Part shown: piece by piece, positions 8,209 through 16,269 of the stretch
How positions within the stretch are numbered: position 1 is the first letter of the stretch
Layout of the letters: every line of letters starts with the position of its first letter
Assembly: GCA_903853895.1 (NCBI GenBank)
Contig: CAINUX010000037.1
Location: 1-45,855, forward strand
DNA length: 45,855 bases
Direction: 5' to 3'
Source of the DNA: an uncultured beta proteobacterium
GTDB lineage: Bacteria > Pseudomonadota > Gammaproteobacteria > Burkholderiales > Burkholderiaceae_C
The notes under the pieces: model-generated
The model's database searches: none
The model's input: the letters and a program-made list of their open reading frames with translations, nothing else
Told to the model about the DNA's origin: nothing
Translations under genes and position numbers: made by a program

Positions 8209-8910
8209 ATGCACCCCGCCCCTGCCGCACCAACCGCACCCACGCTGGACCACCTCGTGGTCATGGCGACCAACCTCGACGACGGTGTGGCCTGGTGCGA
8301 GGCCACGCTGGGCGTAACGCCCGGCCCCGGTGGCGAACACCCGCTGATGGGCACGCACAACCGCCTGCTGAAGATCGCCACACCCGATTTTCTCACTGCC
8401 TATCTGGAAATCATTGCTATCAATCCAGTAGCTGCATCGCCATTACCGGCGAGGGCCAGACGCTGGTTTGACATGGACGATCCGGCGCTGAAGGCACGTG
8501 TCGCGCAGCTGGGGCCGGCGCTGGTGCATGCCGTAGTCAGCGTGACCGACATCCGCACCGCCGTGGCCGCTCTGGGCGCACAAGGCCTGGACCGGGGCGA
8601 GGTGCTGCAGGCCTCTCGCCCCACCGACCGCGGCCTGTTGCAGTGGCAGATCACCGTGCGCCCGGATGGCCAGCGGCTGTTCGACGGCTGTCTGCCCACG
8701 CTGATCCAGTGGGGGCCCACGCACCCCACCGACCACATGCCGGCCAGCGGCGTGACCCTGCACAGCCTGCGCGTGCAGCACCCCCAGGCCGACACGCTGC
8801 GTGCTGCCTACCGGGGCACGGGCTGGACCACGCAGGCGGTCGACACCGGTGCGCCCCGGCTGATCGCAACTTTGCAAACCCCCAAGGGACTCATCGAGAT
8901 CACCACATGA
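8209..8910 (+). CDS. VOC (glyoxalase-like) domain protein
   Basis: 233 residues resembling the Glyoxalase-3-like VOC family: LDHLVVMATNLDDGVAWCEATLGV at residues 13-36 starts the first babb unit, followed by GTHNRLLKI and YLEIIAIN. These proteins are often annotated only as glyoxalase-like, and the reaction is unknown. The gene sits 20 bases after the MATE stop and overlaps the next start by four bases. Residues about 70-84 are encoded by a stretch that matches a dispersed repeat, with AT-rich codons (GCT ATC AAT) unlike the rest of the gene. Confidence 0.85.
   Translation: MHPAPAAPTAPTLDHLVVMATNLDDGVAWCEATLGVTPGPGGEHPLMGTHNRLLKIATPDFLTAYLEIIAINPVAASPLPARARRWFDMDDPALKARVAQLGPALVHAVVSVTDIRTAVAALGAQGLDRGEVLQASRPTDRGLLQWQITVRPDGQRLFDGCLPTLIQWGPTHPTDHMPASGVTLHSLRVQHPQADTLRAAYRGTGWTTQAVDTGAPRLIATLQTPKGLIEITT
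8414..8460 (+). repeat. dispersed repeat copy 3, inside the VOC gene
   Basis: GCTA, nine bases, TAGC, 18 bases, then GAGGGCCA. The spacings equal those of the other copies, although the last part is more diverged. It is read in frame as residues about 70-84 of the VOC protein, starting at the GCT of the repeat, the same frame used by the two copies in dsbD. Natural VOC proteins have similar residues here, so chance resemblance is not excluded. Confidence 0.55.
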
Positions 8911-9869
8911 ACCTGCCCAGCCTGCACGACATCGAAGACGCGGCCCAAGTGGTCTACCGCGAATTTGCCGCCACACCCCAATACGCATGGGGCCTGCTAG
9001 GCCAGAAGCTGGGCGCCACCTGCTGGCTCAAGCACGAAAACCACACGCCGGTGGGCGCCTTCAAGATTCGCGGCGGCCTGACCTATTTCGACCAGTTGGC
9101 AAGGTCCGGCACCTTGCCCCAGGAGGTCATCAGTGCCACACGCGGCAACCACGGCCAGAGCATTGGCTGGGCGGCGCGCGCCCACGGCGTGGCCTGCACC
9201 ATCGTCGTGCCGCACGGCAATTCGGTGGAGAAGAACGCCGCCATGCGCGCGCTGGGCGTGACGCTGATCGAGCATGGCAGCGACTTCCAGGAAAGCCGGG
9301 AGCACGCCATGGCGTTGGCCGCAGACCGCGGCGCCCACATGGTGCCCAGCTTCCACGTCAACCTGCTGCGCGGTGTGGCCACCTACTGGTGGGAGCTGTT
9401 CAAGGCCGTGCCCGAACTGGACGTGGTCTATGTGCCCATTGGCCAGGGCTCGGGCGCCTGCTCGGCCATCATTGCGAAGCGGGCGTTGGGCCACAAGGCC
9501 CGCATCGTCGGTGTGGTCAGCGCCCACGCCACCACCTACGCGGATTCGCTGGCGGCCGGTCGCGTGGTGGAGGCCCCTGTGACCACGCTGTTGGCCGATG
9601 GCATGGCCTGCCGCGTGGCCGATGCCGAGGCGCTGGCCATCCTGCAAGGCAACATCGACCACATCGTGCAGGTGACCGACCTTGAGGTGGCCCAGGCCAT
9701 GCGCGACATCTTTGCCTGCACCCACAACGTGGCCGAAGGTGCTGGTGCCGCGGCCTTTGCTGCGGCGATGCAGGAACGTGAGCAGTTGAAGGGCCAGACC
9801 GTGGGCCTGGCGCTTAGTGGCGGCAATGTGGATAGCGCCATGTTCGCCAACGTGCTACACAATCAATAG
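8907..9869 (+). CDS. threonine/serine dehydratase-like PLP enzyme (fold type II)
   Basis: 320-residue enzyme of the tryptophan synthase beta/threonine dehydratase superfamily. The PLP lysine is Lys53 in PVGAFKIRGG, followed by SATRGNHGQSIGWAA, the phosphate- and substrate-binding loop, and GQGSGACSA as the glycine-rich cofactor-phosphate loop. Such enzymes deaminate threonine, serine or modified hydroxy amino acids such as hydroxyectoine products. No ACT regulatory domain is present, which fits a catabolic type. It is the last gene of the operon starting at 4014, and its stop codon lies inside a dispersed repeat copy. Confidence 0.88.
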   Translation: MNLPSLHDIEDAAQVVYREFAATPQYAWGLLGQKLGATCWLKHENHTPVGAFKIRGGLTYFDQLARSGTLPQEVISATRGNHGQSIGWAARAHGVACTIVVPHGNSVEKNAAMRALGVTLIEHGSDFQESREHAMALAADRGAHMVPSFHVNLLRGVATYWWELFKAVPELDVVYVPIGQGSGACSAIIAKRALGHKARIVGVVSAHATTYADSLAAGRVVEAPVTTLLADGMACRVADAEALAILQGNIDHIVQVTDLEVAQAMRDIFACTHNVAEGAGAAAFAAAMQEREQLKGQTVGLALSGGNVDSAMFANVLHNQ

Positions 9870-9909
9870 CTACATATTCATTATCCACGAGGGCTTGCGC
9901 CGAATTTTC
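9854..9909 (+). repeat. dispersed repeat copy 4, at the end of the dehydratase gene
   Basis: GCTA, nine bases, TAGC, 18 bases, GAGGGCTT, then GCGCCGAATT. It begins inside the last codons of the dehydratase gene and its first TAGC overlaps the TAG stop codon. The rest lies in the short gap to the convergent sensor kinase gene. Confidence 0.75.
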
Positions 9910-9964
9910 CGCACAATCTCCGGCCACAGAAGGACTTGGCGGTGTGTGACGCGTGTGCCGGCGC

Positions 9965-11359
9965 TCACCTGACGACCGGCAGCGTCAGCGCAGCACGCAG
10001 CCCGCCCAGCGGGGAATCCAACAGTTCCACCCGGCCGCCATAGAGCCGCGCCAGGTCATCCACGATAGCCAGGCCCAGGCCCGAGCCCGGCACCTGCTCG
10101 TCGGCACGCACGCCGCGGCGCATGACCACATCGCGCTGTGGCGCATCCAGTCCCATGCCATCGTCGTCCAGCGTCAGGGTGACCATGTCGTCGTCCACGT
10201 GGGCACTGATCTCAACCAAGTGCGCCGCCCACTTGCAGGCGTTGTCCAGCAGGTTGCCGAGCATTTCCTGCAGGTCCTGCGCTTCGCCGCGAAACGCCAG
10301 AGCGGCGGGCCAGGATTGCACGGTGATGGCGAGATCCCGCTGCGCATGGATGCGCTGCATGACCCGCACCAGGCCTTCCACCACCGGTAGCAGCTCCGTC
10401 TTGACACCCGGCACGCGGGTGGCGGCGGCGGCCTGGGCGCGCGCCAGGTGGTAATCGACCTGACGGCGTGCCACGCCGATTTGCTCCACCACCAGACGCG
10501 CCAGTTCCGGGTCATGCTGCTCTTTGGCCCGGGCTGCATTTGCCAGGACGCTCAGCGGCGTCTTCAGCGCGTGGGCAAGGTTGCCCGCGTGGGTTCGGGC
10601 GCGCTCGACCACATCGGCGTTGTGCGCAAGCACGGTGTTGAATTCCTCGACCAGCGGCATCACTTCGACCGGAAAGTCGCCGTCCAGCTGCGGCGTTTCA
10701 CCGCCGCGTACCCTGGCCAGAGCGGTGCGCAGGGCCCGCAAGGGGGACAGCCCGACTGAAACCTGCACCACGGCCGCCAGCACCAGCCCCGCACCCAGCA
10801 CGCCCAGCGCCAGCCACAACGCACCGTTGAAGCGGCTCACCGGCTCGGCCATCAGGTCCGCATCGGCAGCGGCCAGCAGGCGCAGGGTGTGGGGTTTTCC
10901 GTCCGGGCCATCGTCGATCCGCACACTGCGCTCGACCAGGCCCAGGCGCTTTCCCTGCGGGCCTACTACCTGGTGCACATGAATGTCACCCGCCTGCAGC
11001 GTATCCACCGGCGCGACCAGTGCCATGTCCCACAACGAGCGTGAACGCAGCATCGCCGTTGCCGGAGTCGCGCCCTGCCCCATGTCGTCCACCTGCCAGT
11101 AGTAGCCGGAGTAGGGCCGCCCAAAGCGTGGCTCGCTCAGTGGCAAGGTCAGCTGCGCACGCCCCTGGGCATCCAGCGTGATGTGGGCGGTCAACTGATC
11201 CAGATGGGTGCGCAGCTCGGCATGGAACTGGGTCTCCACATGCTGGCGAAACAGCGTGCCCAACCCCCAGCCGGCTACCAGGATCGTGCCCGCGACCCAG
11301 AACAGCGTGCCGGCCAACAGGCGGATGCGCAGCGAGTGGCGCCAGGCGGAAGGCGTCAT
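9965..11359 (-). CDS. sensor histidine kinase, PhoQ/QseC-like
   Basis: 464-residue inner membrane kinase. Helix 1 is at about 12-37, a periplasmic domain runs to about 178, helix 2 is at about 179-201, then a HAMP-like segment, the phosphoacceptor helix with His263 in AHALKTPLSVL, and an ATPase domain with NLLDNACKWA and GSGLGLAIVDDLARLYGG. The start chosen is the ATG at 11359; an in-frame TTG at 11365 is possible. It follows its response regulator with a gap of about ten bases, and both follow a PepSY gene, so the three form one operon. The signal is unknown; the cytochrome genes across the divergent promoter suggest a redox or metal cue. Confidence 0.92.
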   Translation of the reverse strand: MTPSAWRHSLRIRLLAGTLFWVAGTILVAGWGLGTLFRQHVETQFHAELRTHLDQLTAHITLDAQGRAQLTLPLSEPRFGRPYSGYYWQVDDMGQGATPATAMLRSRSLWDMALVAPVDTLQAGDIHVHQVVGPQGKRLGLVERSVRIDDGPDGKPHTLRLLAAADADLMAEPVSRFNGALWLALGVLGAGLVLAAVVQVSVGLSPLRALRTALARVRGGETPQLDGDFPVEVMPLVEEFNTVLAHNADVVERARTHAGNLAHALKTPLSVLANAARAKEQHDPELARLVVEQIGVARRQVDYHLARAQAAAATRVPGVKTELLPVVEGLVRVMQRIHAQRDLAITVQSWPAALAFRGEAQDLQEMLGNLLDNACKWAAHLVEISAHVDDDMVTLTLDDDGMGLDAPQRDVVMRRGVRADEQVPGSGLGLAIVDDLARLYGGRVELLDSPLGGLRAALTLPVVR

Positions 11360-11369
11360 GGGCAATGCA

Positions 11370-12032
11370 TCAAGAACCTGTGCTCAGGCGGTAGCCCAGG
11401 CCGCGCACGGTGGTGATCAGACCCGGTGGCAGCTTCTTGCGCAGGCGGGCAATGAAGACCTCGACGGTGTTCGAGTCGCGGTCGTAGTCCTGCGCGTAGA
11501 TGTGCTCCACCAGGTCGCTGCGCGAAACGACCTCGTCGCGGTGGTGCATCAGGTAGGCCAGCACACGGTACTCGTGGCTGGTCAGAATCAAAGCCTGGCC
11601 ATCGACGACGGCGCGGCTGTTGCGGGTGTCCATGGTCAGCGGGCCACACACCAGCTCTGCGCTAGCATGGCCCCCGGCGCGGCGGATCAGACCGCGCAGG
11701 CGCGCCAGCAGCTCTTCCATGTGGAAGGGCTTGGTCAGGTAGTCGTCCGCTCCGGCGTCGATGCCGGAGACCTTCTCGTGCCAGCCGTCCCGCGCGGTCA
11801 GGATCAACACCGGCATGGTGCGCCCGCTAGCACGCCACTTGCGCAGCACGGTGATGCCATCCATCTGGGGCAGGCCCAAGTCCAGCACCACGGCGTCGTA
11901 GGGTTCGGTGTCGCCCTGAAAGTGGGCGTCCACGCCATTGCTGGCCACATCCACGGCGTAACCAGCCTCGCGCACGCTCTGCGCCAACTGGGCTTGCAGC
12001 GTGGGTTCGTCTTCCACTATCAGGATGCGCAT
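11370..12032 (-). CDS. OmpR/PhoB family response regulator
   Basis: 220 residues: a receiver domain with acidic pocket Glu7-Asp8, phosphoacceptor Asp51 in VVLDLGLP and Lys101 in LTKPF, then a winged-helix DNA-binding domain ending in DSNTVEVFIARLRKKL and TVRGLGYRL. It resembles PmrA/QseB-type regulators, which bind direct repeats. Its ATG overlaps the stop of the upstream PepSY gene (TAATG), showing translational coupling. Paired TTCA boxes in the divergent promoter at 12437-12475, repeated at 17853-17891, are its likely targets. Confidence 0.94.
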   Translation of the reverse strand: MRILIVEDEPTLQAQLAQSVREAGYAVDVASNGVDAHFQGDTEPYDAVVLDLGLPQMDGITVLRKWRASGRTMPVLILTARDGWHEKVSGIDAGADDYLTKPFHMEELLARLRGLIRRAGGHASAELVCGPLTMDTRNSRAVVDGQALILTSHEYRVLAYLMHHRDEVVSRSDLVEHIYAQDYDRDSNTVEVFIARLRKKLPPGLITTVRGLGYRLSTGS

Positions 12033-12388
12033 TAGCGTTCTCCAGTCTGCGGGGGGTTGCGGGACTTGCTGCCCAGCACCGTGCCATCGCGGGCATCGAC
12101 CTTGAGCTTGACCAAGGCACCGCCAGTGCGCAAGACCTTGACCTTATAGATCCAGCGTTCGCTGCGGTTCTCATGGTCGCGTTCCAGCTCCACGTCCATG
12201 ACCTGGCCGGGGTAGGCGCGCTCCACGCGCTCCAGAATCGTCTTGAGTGGCAGCACCTCACCGGCCTGCAGCGCCTTGCGGGCGCGCTCATGGTCTTCCT
12301 CGTCGGCATGGGCCACACCGCTGCCGGCCAGCAAGGCCAGGCTGAGTGGCAGTGCCAGCCAGCGCCATGGAAAAAGGGGTTGTGCCAT
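12032..12388 (-). CDS. periplasmic PepSY domain protein
   Basis: 118 residues with a signal peptide (hydrophobic core about residues 10-24, cleavage near GVAHA-DEE) followed by one PepSY domain: LPLKTILERVERAYPGQVMDVELERD and then the WIYKVKVL strand. PepSY domains are small periplasmic binding or inhibitory modules often paired with two-component systems that respond to metal or redox state. It is the first gene of an operon with the response regulator and kinase, so a role as an accessory sensor is plausible but inferred. A left-facing -10 (TATAAA on this strand, 12425-12420) precedes it. Confidence 0.88.
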   Translation of the reverse strand: MAQPLFPWRWLALPLSLALLAGSGVAHADEEDHERARKALQAGEVLPLKTILERVERAYPGQVMDVELERDHENRSERWIYKVKVLRTGGALVKLKVDARDGTVLGSKSRNPPQTGER

Positions 12389-12410
12389 CCGATGCGTATG
12401 AAGAGGTATT

Positions 12411-12528
12411 CAGGCCCTGTTTATAGCCCCGCGAACCTGAACGGCAGATGAACGCAGAGTTCACCTTCTGTTCAGTTCACCCCAAGCATAGTCGCTCCCA
12501 TGTTCACTGTTCTTAGGAGTCCTCCATG
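12411..12528. promoter_or_regulatory. divergent promoter copy 1 with paired TTCA boxes
   Basis: Two direct-repeat boxes face away from each other: on the reverse strand GTTCAT then GTTCAG (12453-12437), on the forward strand GTTCAC then GTTCAG (12459-12475). In each, the second TTCA lies 16 bases before a -10-like hexamer: TATAAA leftward (12425-12420) and CATAGT rightward (12487-12492). TAGGAG at about 12514 and an ATG at 12526 follow. The arrangement fits an OmpR-type dimer activating both directions. The 118 bp recur at 17827-17944 with 13 differences and no gap. Confidence 0.7.
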
Positions 12529-12573
12529 CCATTGATGCAAAAGCGGCCCATTAGGCAGTACTTCCACAATTGA
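12526..12573 (+). pseudogene. 15-codon frame at the duplicated start site
   Basis: The ATG and its TAGGAG binding site belong to the duplicated 118-bp region, where in the second copy they start the SHP-like cytochrome gene. Here the sequence changes right after the ATG and the frame ends after 15 codons. It is best read as the leftover start of a gene displaced by the inserted segment. It might still be translated as a leader peptide, but nothing in it suggests a function. Confidence 0.4.
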
Positions 12574-12629
12574 TTCATCGAAACATGAACAACTGACAGC
12601 GTGACCAATTTCGAAAAAAAGGATTTCAG

Positions 12630-13499
12630 ATGACCAACACCTTACTCGAAGAATCACTGCAACCGTGCGTTCCAACCACCGCAGAGGCAGAACCCAAGCA
12701 GATCAACTTGTTGCCATGGAGTGCGCCTTTGGGCTGGCTAAAGCTGGGCTGGAAGGACATCGCCGCACACCCTCTTACCAGCCTCTTCTATGGCCTTCCC
12801 TTCTGGTGCATGGCCGTGGTACTGGATGCCGTGTTTGAGTTTGAACCCGAGTACGCCATGATGGCGGTCTCAGTCTGCCTGCTTCTTGGTCCATTCGCGG
12901 CCATGGGGCTCTACGACGCAAGCCGTCGCCGTGAACAGGGTTTGGCGTCTGATTTCATGGGATCGCTGACCTGCTGGAAGCAACATCTGCGCAGTATGGG
13001 GATGCTGGCCGGAGTATTGCTGGTGCTGGCGTTGCTGTGGGGTCGAGCGTCGTTGGTCGTGACGGCGTTGTTTTTCAATACCATCATGCCGTCTGACTTC
13101 GATGTCATGGAGGCCGCACTGAGCGCCGACAACTGGGAGTTTGTCATTGCGTACGCTGTTGTCGGCGGTGCTTTCGCAGCCCTGGTATTTGGCCTCTCGG
13201 TGGTGTCGGCGCCGATGATCCTGGACCGTGATAACGACGCGATTACGGCCGCCATCACCAGCCTGGAAGTGGTGGGAAAAAACGGTGCTGCGATGCTGCT
13301 GTGGGCAGCACTGATCGCCTTACTGGTGGGTATCTCCGTGCTGCTCCCGATGGCTGTGGGACTGGCAATGGTTGGCCCGCTGCTGGGGCACGCCAGCTGG
13401 CATGCGTACCGCGACTCCGTGCGCTGGCCAGTCAATGTGAAACCGCTCAAGAAGTGTGTCATCAGCTCCAATTCAAACTCAAACGGAAGAAACCTATGA
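12630..13499 (+). CDS. DUF2189 family integral membrane protein
   Basis: 289 residues with about six hydrophobic segments between residues 50 and 265 and a polar N-terminus. GWLKLGWKDIAAHPLTSLFYG followed by a membrane segment and MGLYDASRRREQG match the DUF2189 family as I know it; the function is unknown. AAGGA seven bases before the ATG supports this start. The stop overlaps the next ATG (ATGA). It is the first full gene of the segment between the two promoter copies, so it may be driven by the rightward promoter near 12487. Confidence 0.75.
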   Translation: MTNTLLEESLQPCVPTTAEAEPKQINLLPWSAPLGWLKLGWKDIAAHPLTSLFYGLPFWCMAVVLDAVFEFEPEYAMMAVSVCLLLGPFAAMGLYDASRRREQGLASDFMGSLTCWKQHLRSMGMLAGVLLVLALLWGRASLVVTALFFNTIMPSDFDVMEAALSADNWEFVIAYAVVGGAFAALVFGLSVVSAPMILDRDNDAITAAITSLEVVGKNGAAMLLWAALIALLVGISVLLPMAVGLAMVGPLLGHASWHAYRDSVRWPVNVKPLKKCVISSNSNSNGRNL

Positions 13500-13777
13500 A
13501 ATGCCCAATCTGCCCGGACTCCAACCTCCTGATTACCGACCGCCAGGGTGTTGAAATTGACTACTGCCCCCAGTGCCGGGGCGTTTGGCTAGATCGGGGT
13601 GAACTCGACAAACTGATTGAACGGTCTACGACTGGTGCAGGTGTCATGCCAGCCCAGCAGCCCAACTACCCACAACACGGATACCCGCGAAAGGACGAAC
13701 ACCATTCGTCACAGCATGGTGGTTATGGGCATGGACAGCATCGCAAAAAATCCTGGCTCGCCGAAATTTTTGATTGA
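13496..13777 (+). CDS. TFIIB-type zinc ribbon protein
   Basis: 93 residues. Cys3, Cys6, Cys24 and Cys27 (CPIC and CPQCRGVWLDRGELD) form a zinc ribbon of the zf-TFIIB type common in small bacterial proteins. The rest is low in complexity and rich in His, Gly, Gln and Lys, ending in a short SWLAEIFD motif. The histidine-rich tail could bind metal ions, and a cation efflux gene follows. The function of these proteins is not known. It is translationally coupled to the DUF2189 gene. Confidence 0.85.
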   Translation: MKCPICPDSNLLITDRQGVEIDYCPQCRGVWLDRGELDKLIERSTTGAGVMPAQQPNYPQHGYPRKDEHHSSQHGGYGHGQHRKKSWLAEIFD

Positions 13778-13843
13778 CCACAACGAGTGCCCGTTCGAAG
13801 GAAGCGCTCAATAGAGCTGAAGAATGATGGAACAATCCTTACT

Positions 13844-14779
13844 ATGATTTCTCTGTTGCCAGTTCGATGGTTGACCCCAAAACGGTTGCTGTGGGCCTCC
13901 ATCGCGGTGGCCGTCACCACCATTGCACTCAAAACGCTGGCCTGGTACGTCACCGATTCGGTCGGGTTGTTGTCAGATGCCATGGAGTCGTTTGTGAATC
14001 TGGCAAGCGCCGTTTTTGCATTGATGATGGTGACGATTGCGCAGCGCCCTGCGGACGAAGCGCATCCATATGGTCACCACAAGGCAGAGTACTTTTCCTC
14101 TGGCTTTGAAGGCATTCTGATCGTTGGCGTGGCGATGGGCATTATCTGGGCTGCAGCCTCACGGCTGTTTGAACCGCAACCACTGCAGGAACTGGGCTGG
14201 GGCTTGGCCCTTTCGGTGTTGAGTTCTGCGCTTAACGGACTGCTGGCCTGGGTGATGTTCAGCTCGGCCAAGGCGCACCGATCCATTGCTCTGGAGGCCG
14301 ATGCGAGGCACTTGGTCACCGATGTCTGGACATCCGCGGGGGTGGTAGCGGGTCTGATCGGAGTGATATTGACTGGCTGGCTCTGGTTAGACGCCGTTGC
14401 TGCCATTGGCGTGGCATTGAACATTCTCTGGGAAGGTGGTCATCTGGTGTGGCGATCGTCGCAAGGGCTGATGGACGAGGCCGTTGAGCCCGACGTTCTC
14501 AGGGAAATCCAGAAAACACTCGATTCTTTTGATCAACAAACCATTCGCTTTGACCATGTCATCACCCGACGCTCGGGTCAACGCCGGTTCGTGGACTTGC
14601 ATATGCACATGCCATCCAGTTGGACCCTGGGTCGTGCCGCAAAACTGCGCAGCAATGTCGAACAGGCGTTGATGGGTGCCGTGCCTGGTTTGCGCGCCAC
14701 TATTCAAATACTGCCCAGCGATGTAGAGGCCCATTTTGATGACCCGAAGGACATGAATGTTCCTTTTTCTGGGCCCTAG
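13844..14779 (+). CDS. cation diffusion facilitator (CDF) transporter
   Basis: 311-residue protein with six hydrophobic segments in the first 210 residues and a cytoplasmic C-terminal domain. The helix-2 site reads GLLSDAMESFVNLAS and the helix-5 site ADARHLVTDVWTS with the His and Asp pair of the metal site; HPYGHHKAEYFSSG is the conserved loop after helix 3. CDF proteins export zinc, iron, cadmium or manganese in exchange for protons. The metal cannot be assigned. The ATG at 13844 begins shortly before the first helix; a GTG at 13787 in frame is an alternative. No strong ribosome binding site is seen for either. Confidence 0.88.
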   Translation: MISLLPVRWLTPKRLLWASIAVAVTTIALKTLAWYVTDSVGLLSDAMESFVNLASAVFALMMVTIAQRPADEAHPYGHHKAEYFSSGFEGILIVGVAMGIIWAAASRLFEPQPLQELGWGLALSVLSSALNGLLAWVMFSSAKAHRSIALEADARHLVTDVWTSAGVVAGLIGVILTGWLWLDAVAAIGVALNILWEGGHLVWRSSQGLMDEAVEPDVLREIQKTLDSFDQQTIRFDHVITRRSGQRRFVDLHMHMPSSWTLGRAAKLRSNVEQALMGAVPGLRATIQILPSDVEAHFDDPKDMNVPFSGP

Positions 14780-14979
14780 TCGGGAGTCACCAACCCATCC
14801 ACTGATGGTTCCAAAAAACTGCCTTCTTGGTGCAACCTCAATCGGTGCACCAGCGCACCGACAACGCAGGGATATGGGAATACCGTCCAACCAGGTCAAC
14901 GCGGCGTGGCGCCACATAGGCCTGACGACTTCTTTGGTTAATCAAGCATTAAGAATGCTCGCGTAAGCTTGGCTCATAC

Positions 14980-16269
14980 ATGACATCGCTCTACCTGATA
15001 CTTTGGATTGCGGGAGGCGTCCTGCTTCAACTGGCAGTCTATTTGAGCATTGGATTCTGGCGCCACTGGCAGTCGTACCAAGCTCTGCGCAATGTGGCGC
15101 AAGAGTTTGACACCGCCGCGAACCCAGACGTTGCGCCTGAGGAGTTGCAGCCGGTAGCCGCAGCATGGTCGGGTTATCGCAGCTTTCGTGTCGAACGCAA
15201 GGTGCAGGAAGACACTACCAAACAAGTCTGTTCGTTTTACCTCGTCCCCGAGGATGGCAAGCCGCTGCCCACGTTCTTGCCAGGCCAATTTCTCACCTTT
15301 CAGCTGGACGCGCCTGCCGTGTTGACTGGTAGCCAACCAGTCATCCGTTGCTACTCGCTGTCCGACGCGCCACATTCCACGCACTACCGCATTTCCGTCA
15401 AGCGCGCACCCGCGCCTGTTGGCAGTCCCTATCCAGCGGGCATTTCCTCGAACTATTTGCATGACCATATCCAGGTGGGAAGCCAGTTGCAGGTGCGGGC
15501 TCCTGCGGGTCACTTCCATATTGACCGCAGCGACGCACCGGTTGTGCTGATCGGCGGTGGCATCGGCATCACGCCCATGCTGAGCATGCTGAACTGGTGC
15601 CTGAAGGAGCAGCCGACGCGCGAGGTGTGGTTGTTTTATGGCGTGCGCAACCGGTCCGAGCTGGTGATGCAAAACCACCTGGAAGACTTGGCTGCTCAGC
15701 AGCCGAACTTTCATCTTCATCTGTGCATGAGTGACCCGCATGCAGATGACCTGGACAAACATCCATCGGGACCGGTACACCACCACCATGGCCGCGTAGA
15801 CGTCAGCCTGCTGCGCCGCCTGCTGCCGCTCAAGCCTTACCACTATTACCTTTGCGGCCCCACTCCCATGTTGCAAAGCCTGGTTCCCGCGCTGGAAGAT
15901 TGGGGTGTACCGGATGGACGGATTCACTTTGAAGCGTTTGGCCCGGCATCCATCCCGCGCAAGAATTTGGCATCCGCCGCGCGGGCTACGTCCACGGGCG
16001 ACGACAAAGACGCTGCGGTTTTGGTCACCTTTGCCAAGTCAGGCAAACAGGAAATCTGGAAACCGGGCATGGGCTCACTTCTGGACTTTGCGGAAGGCCT
16101 TGGCATTGTGGTCAGTTCCGGGTGCAGGGCGGGTGGCTGTGGAAGTTGTCAGACCAGCATACGCTCTGGCGAAGTGGCCTACACGCAGGCACCAGACTTC
16201 GATCCCGAACCAGGCAGTTGCCTGCTGTGCGTCAGCACACCAAAGACGGCGGTCACCCTGGAGGCATAG
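14980..16269 (+). CDS. membrane-anchored flavin/2Fe-2S oxidoreductase
   Basis: 429 residues. One N-terminal membrane helix (about 3-27) is followed by an FAD-binding barrel with RCYSLSDAP, an NAD(P)-binding domain with GGGIGITPMLSML and CGPTPML, and a C-terminal plant-type ferredoxin domain with Cys382, Cys387, Cys390 and Cys417. The order helix-FAD-NAD-[2Fe-2S] suggests electron passage from NAD(P)H through FAD to the iron-sulfur centre at the membrane. Two genes follow at once, a membrane protein and an eight-haem cytochrome, which are natural onward carriers. A His-rich stretch (about residue 268) is unusual. The gap of 200 bp before it contains no gene. Confidence 0.9.
   Translation: MTSLYLILWIAGGVLLQLAVYLSIGFWRHWQSYQALRNVAQEFDTAANPDVAPEELQPVAAAWSGYRSFRVERKVQEDTTKQVCSFYLVPEDGKPLPTFLPGQFLTFQLDAPAVLTGSQPVIRCYSLSDAPHSTHYRISVKRAPAPVGSPYPAGISSNYLHDHIQVGSQLQVRAPAGHFHIDRSDAPVVLIGGGIGITPMLSMLNWCLKEQPTREVWLFYGVRNRSELVMQNHLEDLAAQQPNFHLHLCMSDPHADDLDKHPSGPVHHHHGRVDVSLLRRLLPLKPYHYYLCGPTPMLQSLVPALEDWGVPDGRIHFEAFGPASIPRKNLASAARATSTGDDKDAAVLVTFAKSGKQEIWKPGMGSLLDFAEGLGIVVSSGCRAGGCGSCQTSIRSGEVAYTQAPDFDPEPGSCLLCVSTPKTAVTLEA

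Noticed and set aside
9911-9964. Possible terminator between the dehydratase and sensor kinase genes
   Set aside because: No stem with a T-run is visible; the repeat copy there has only short hairpins.
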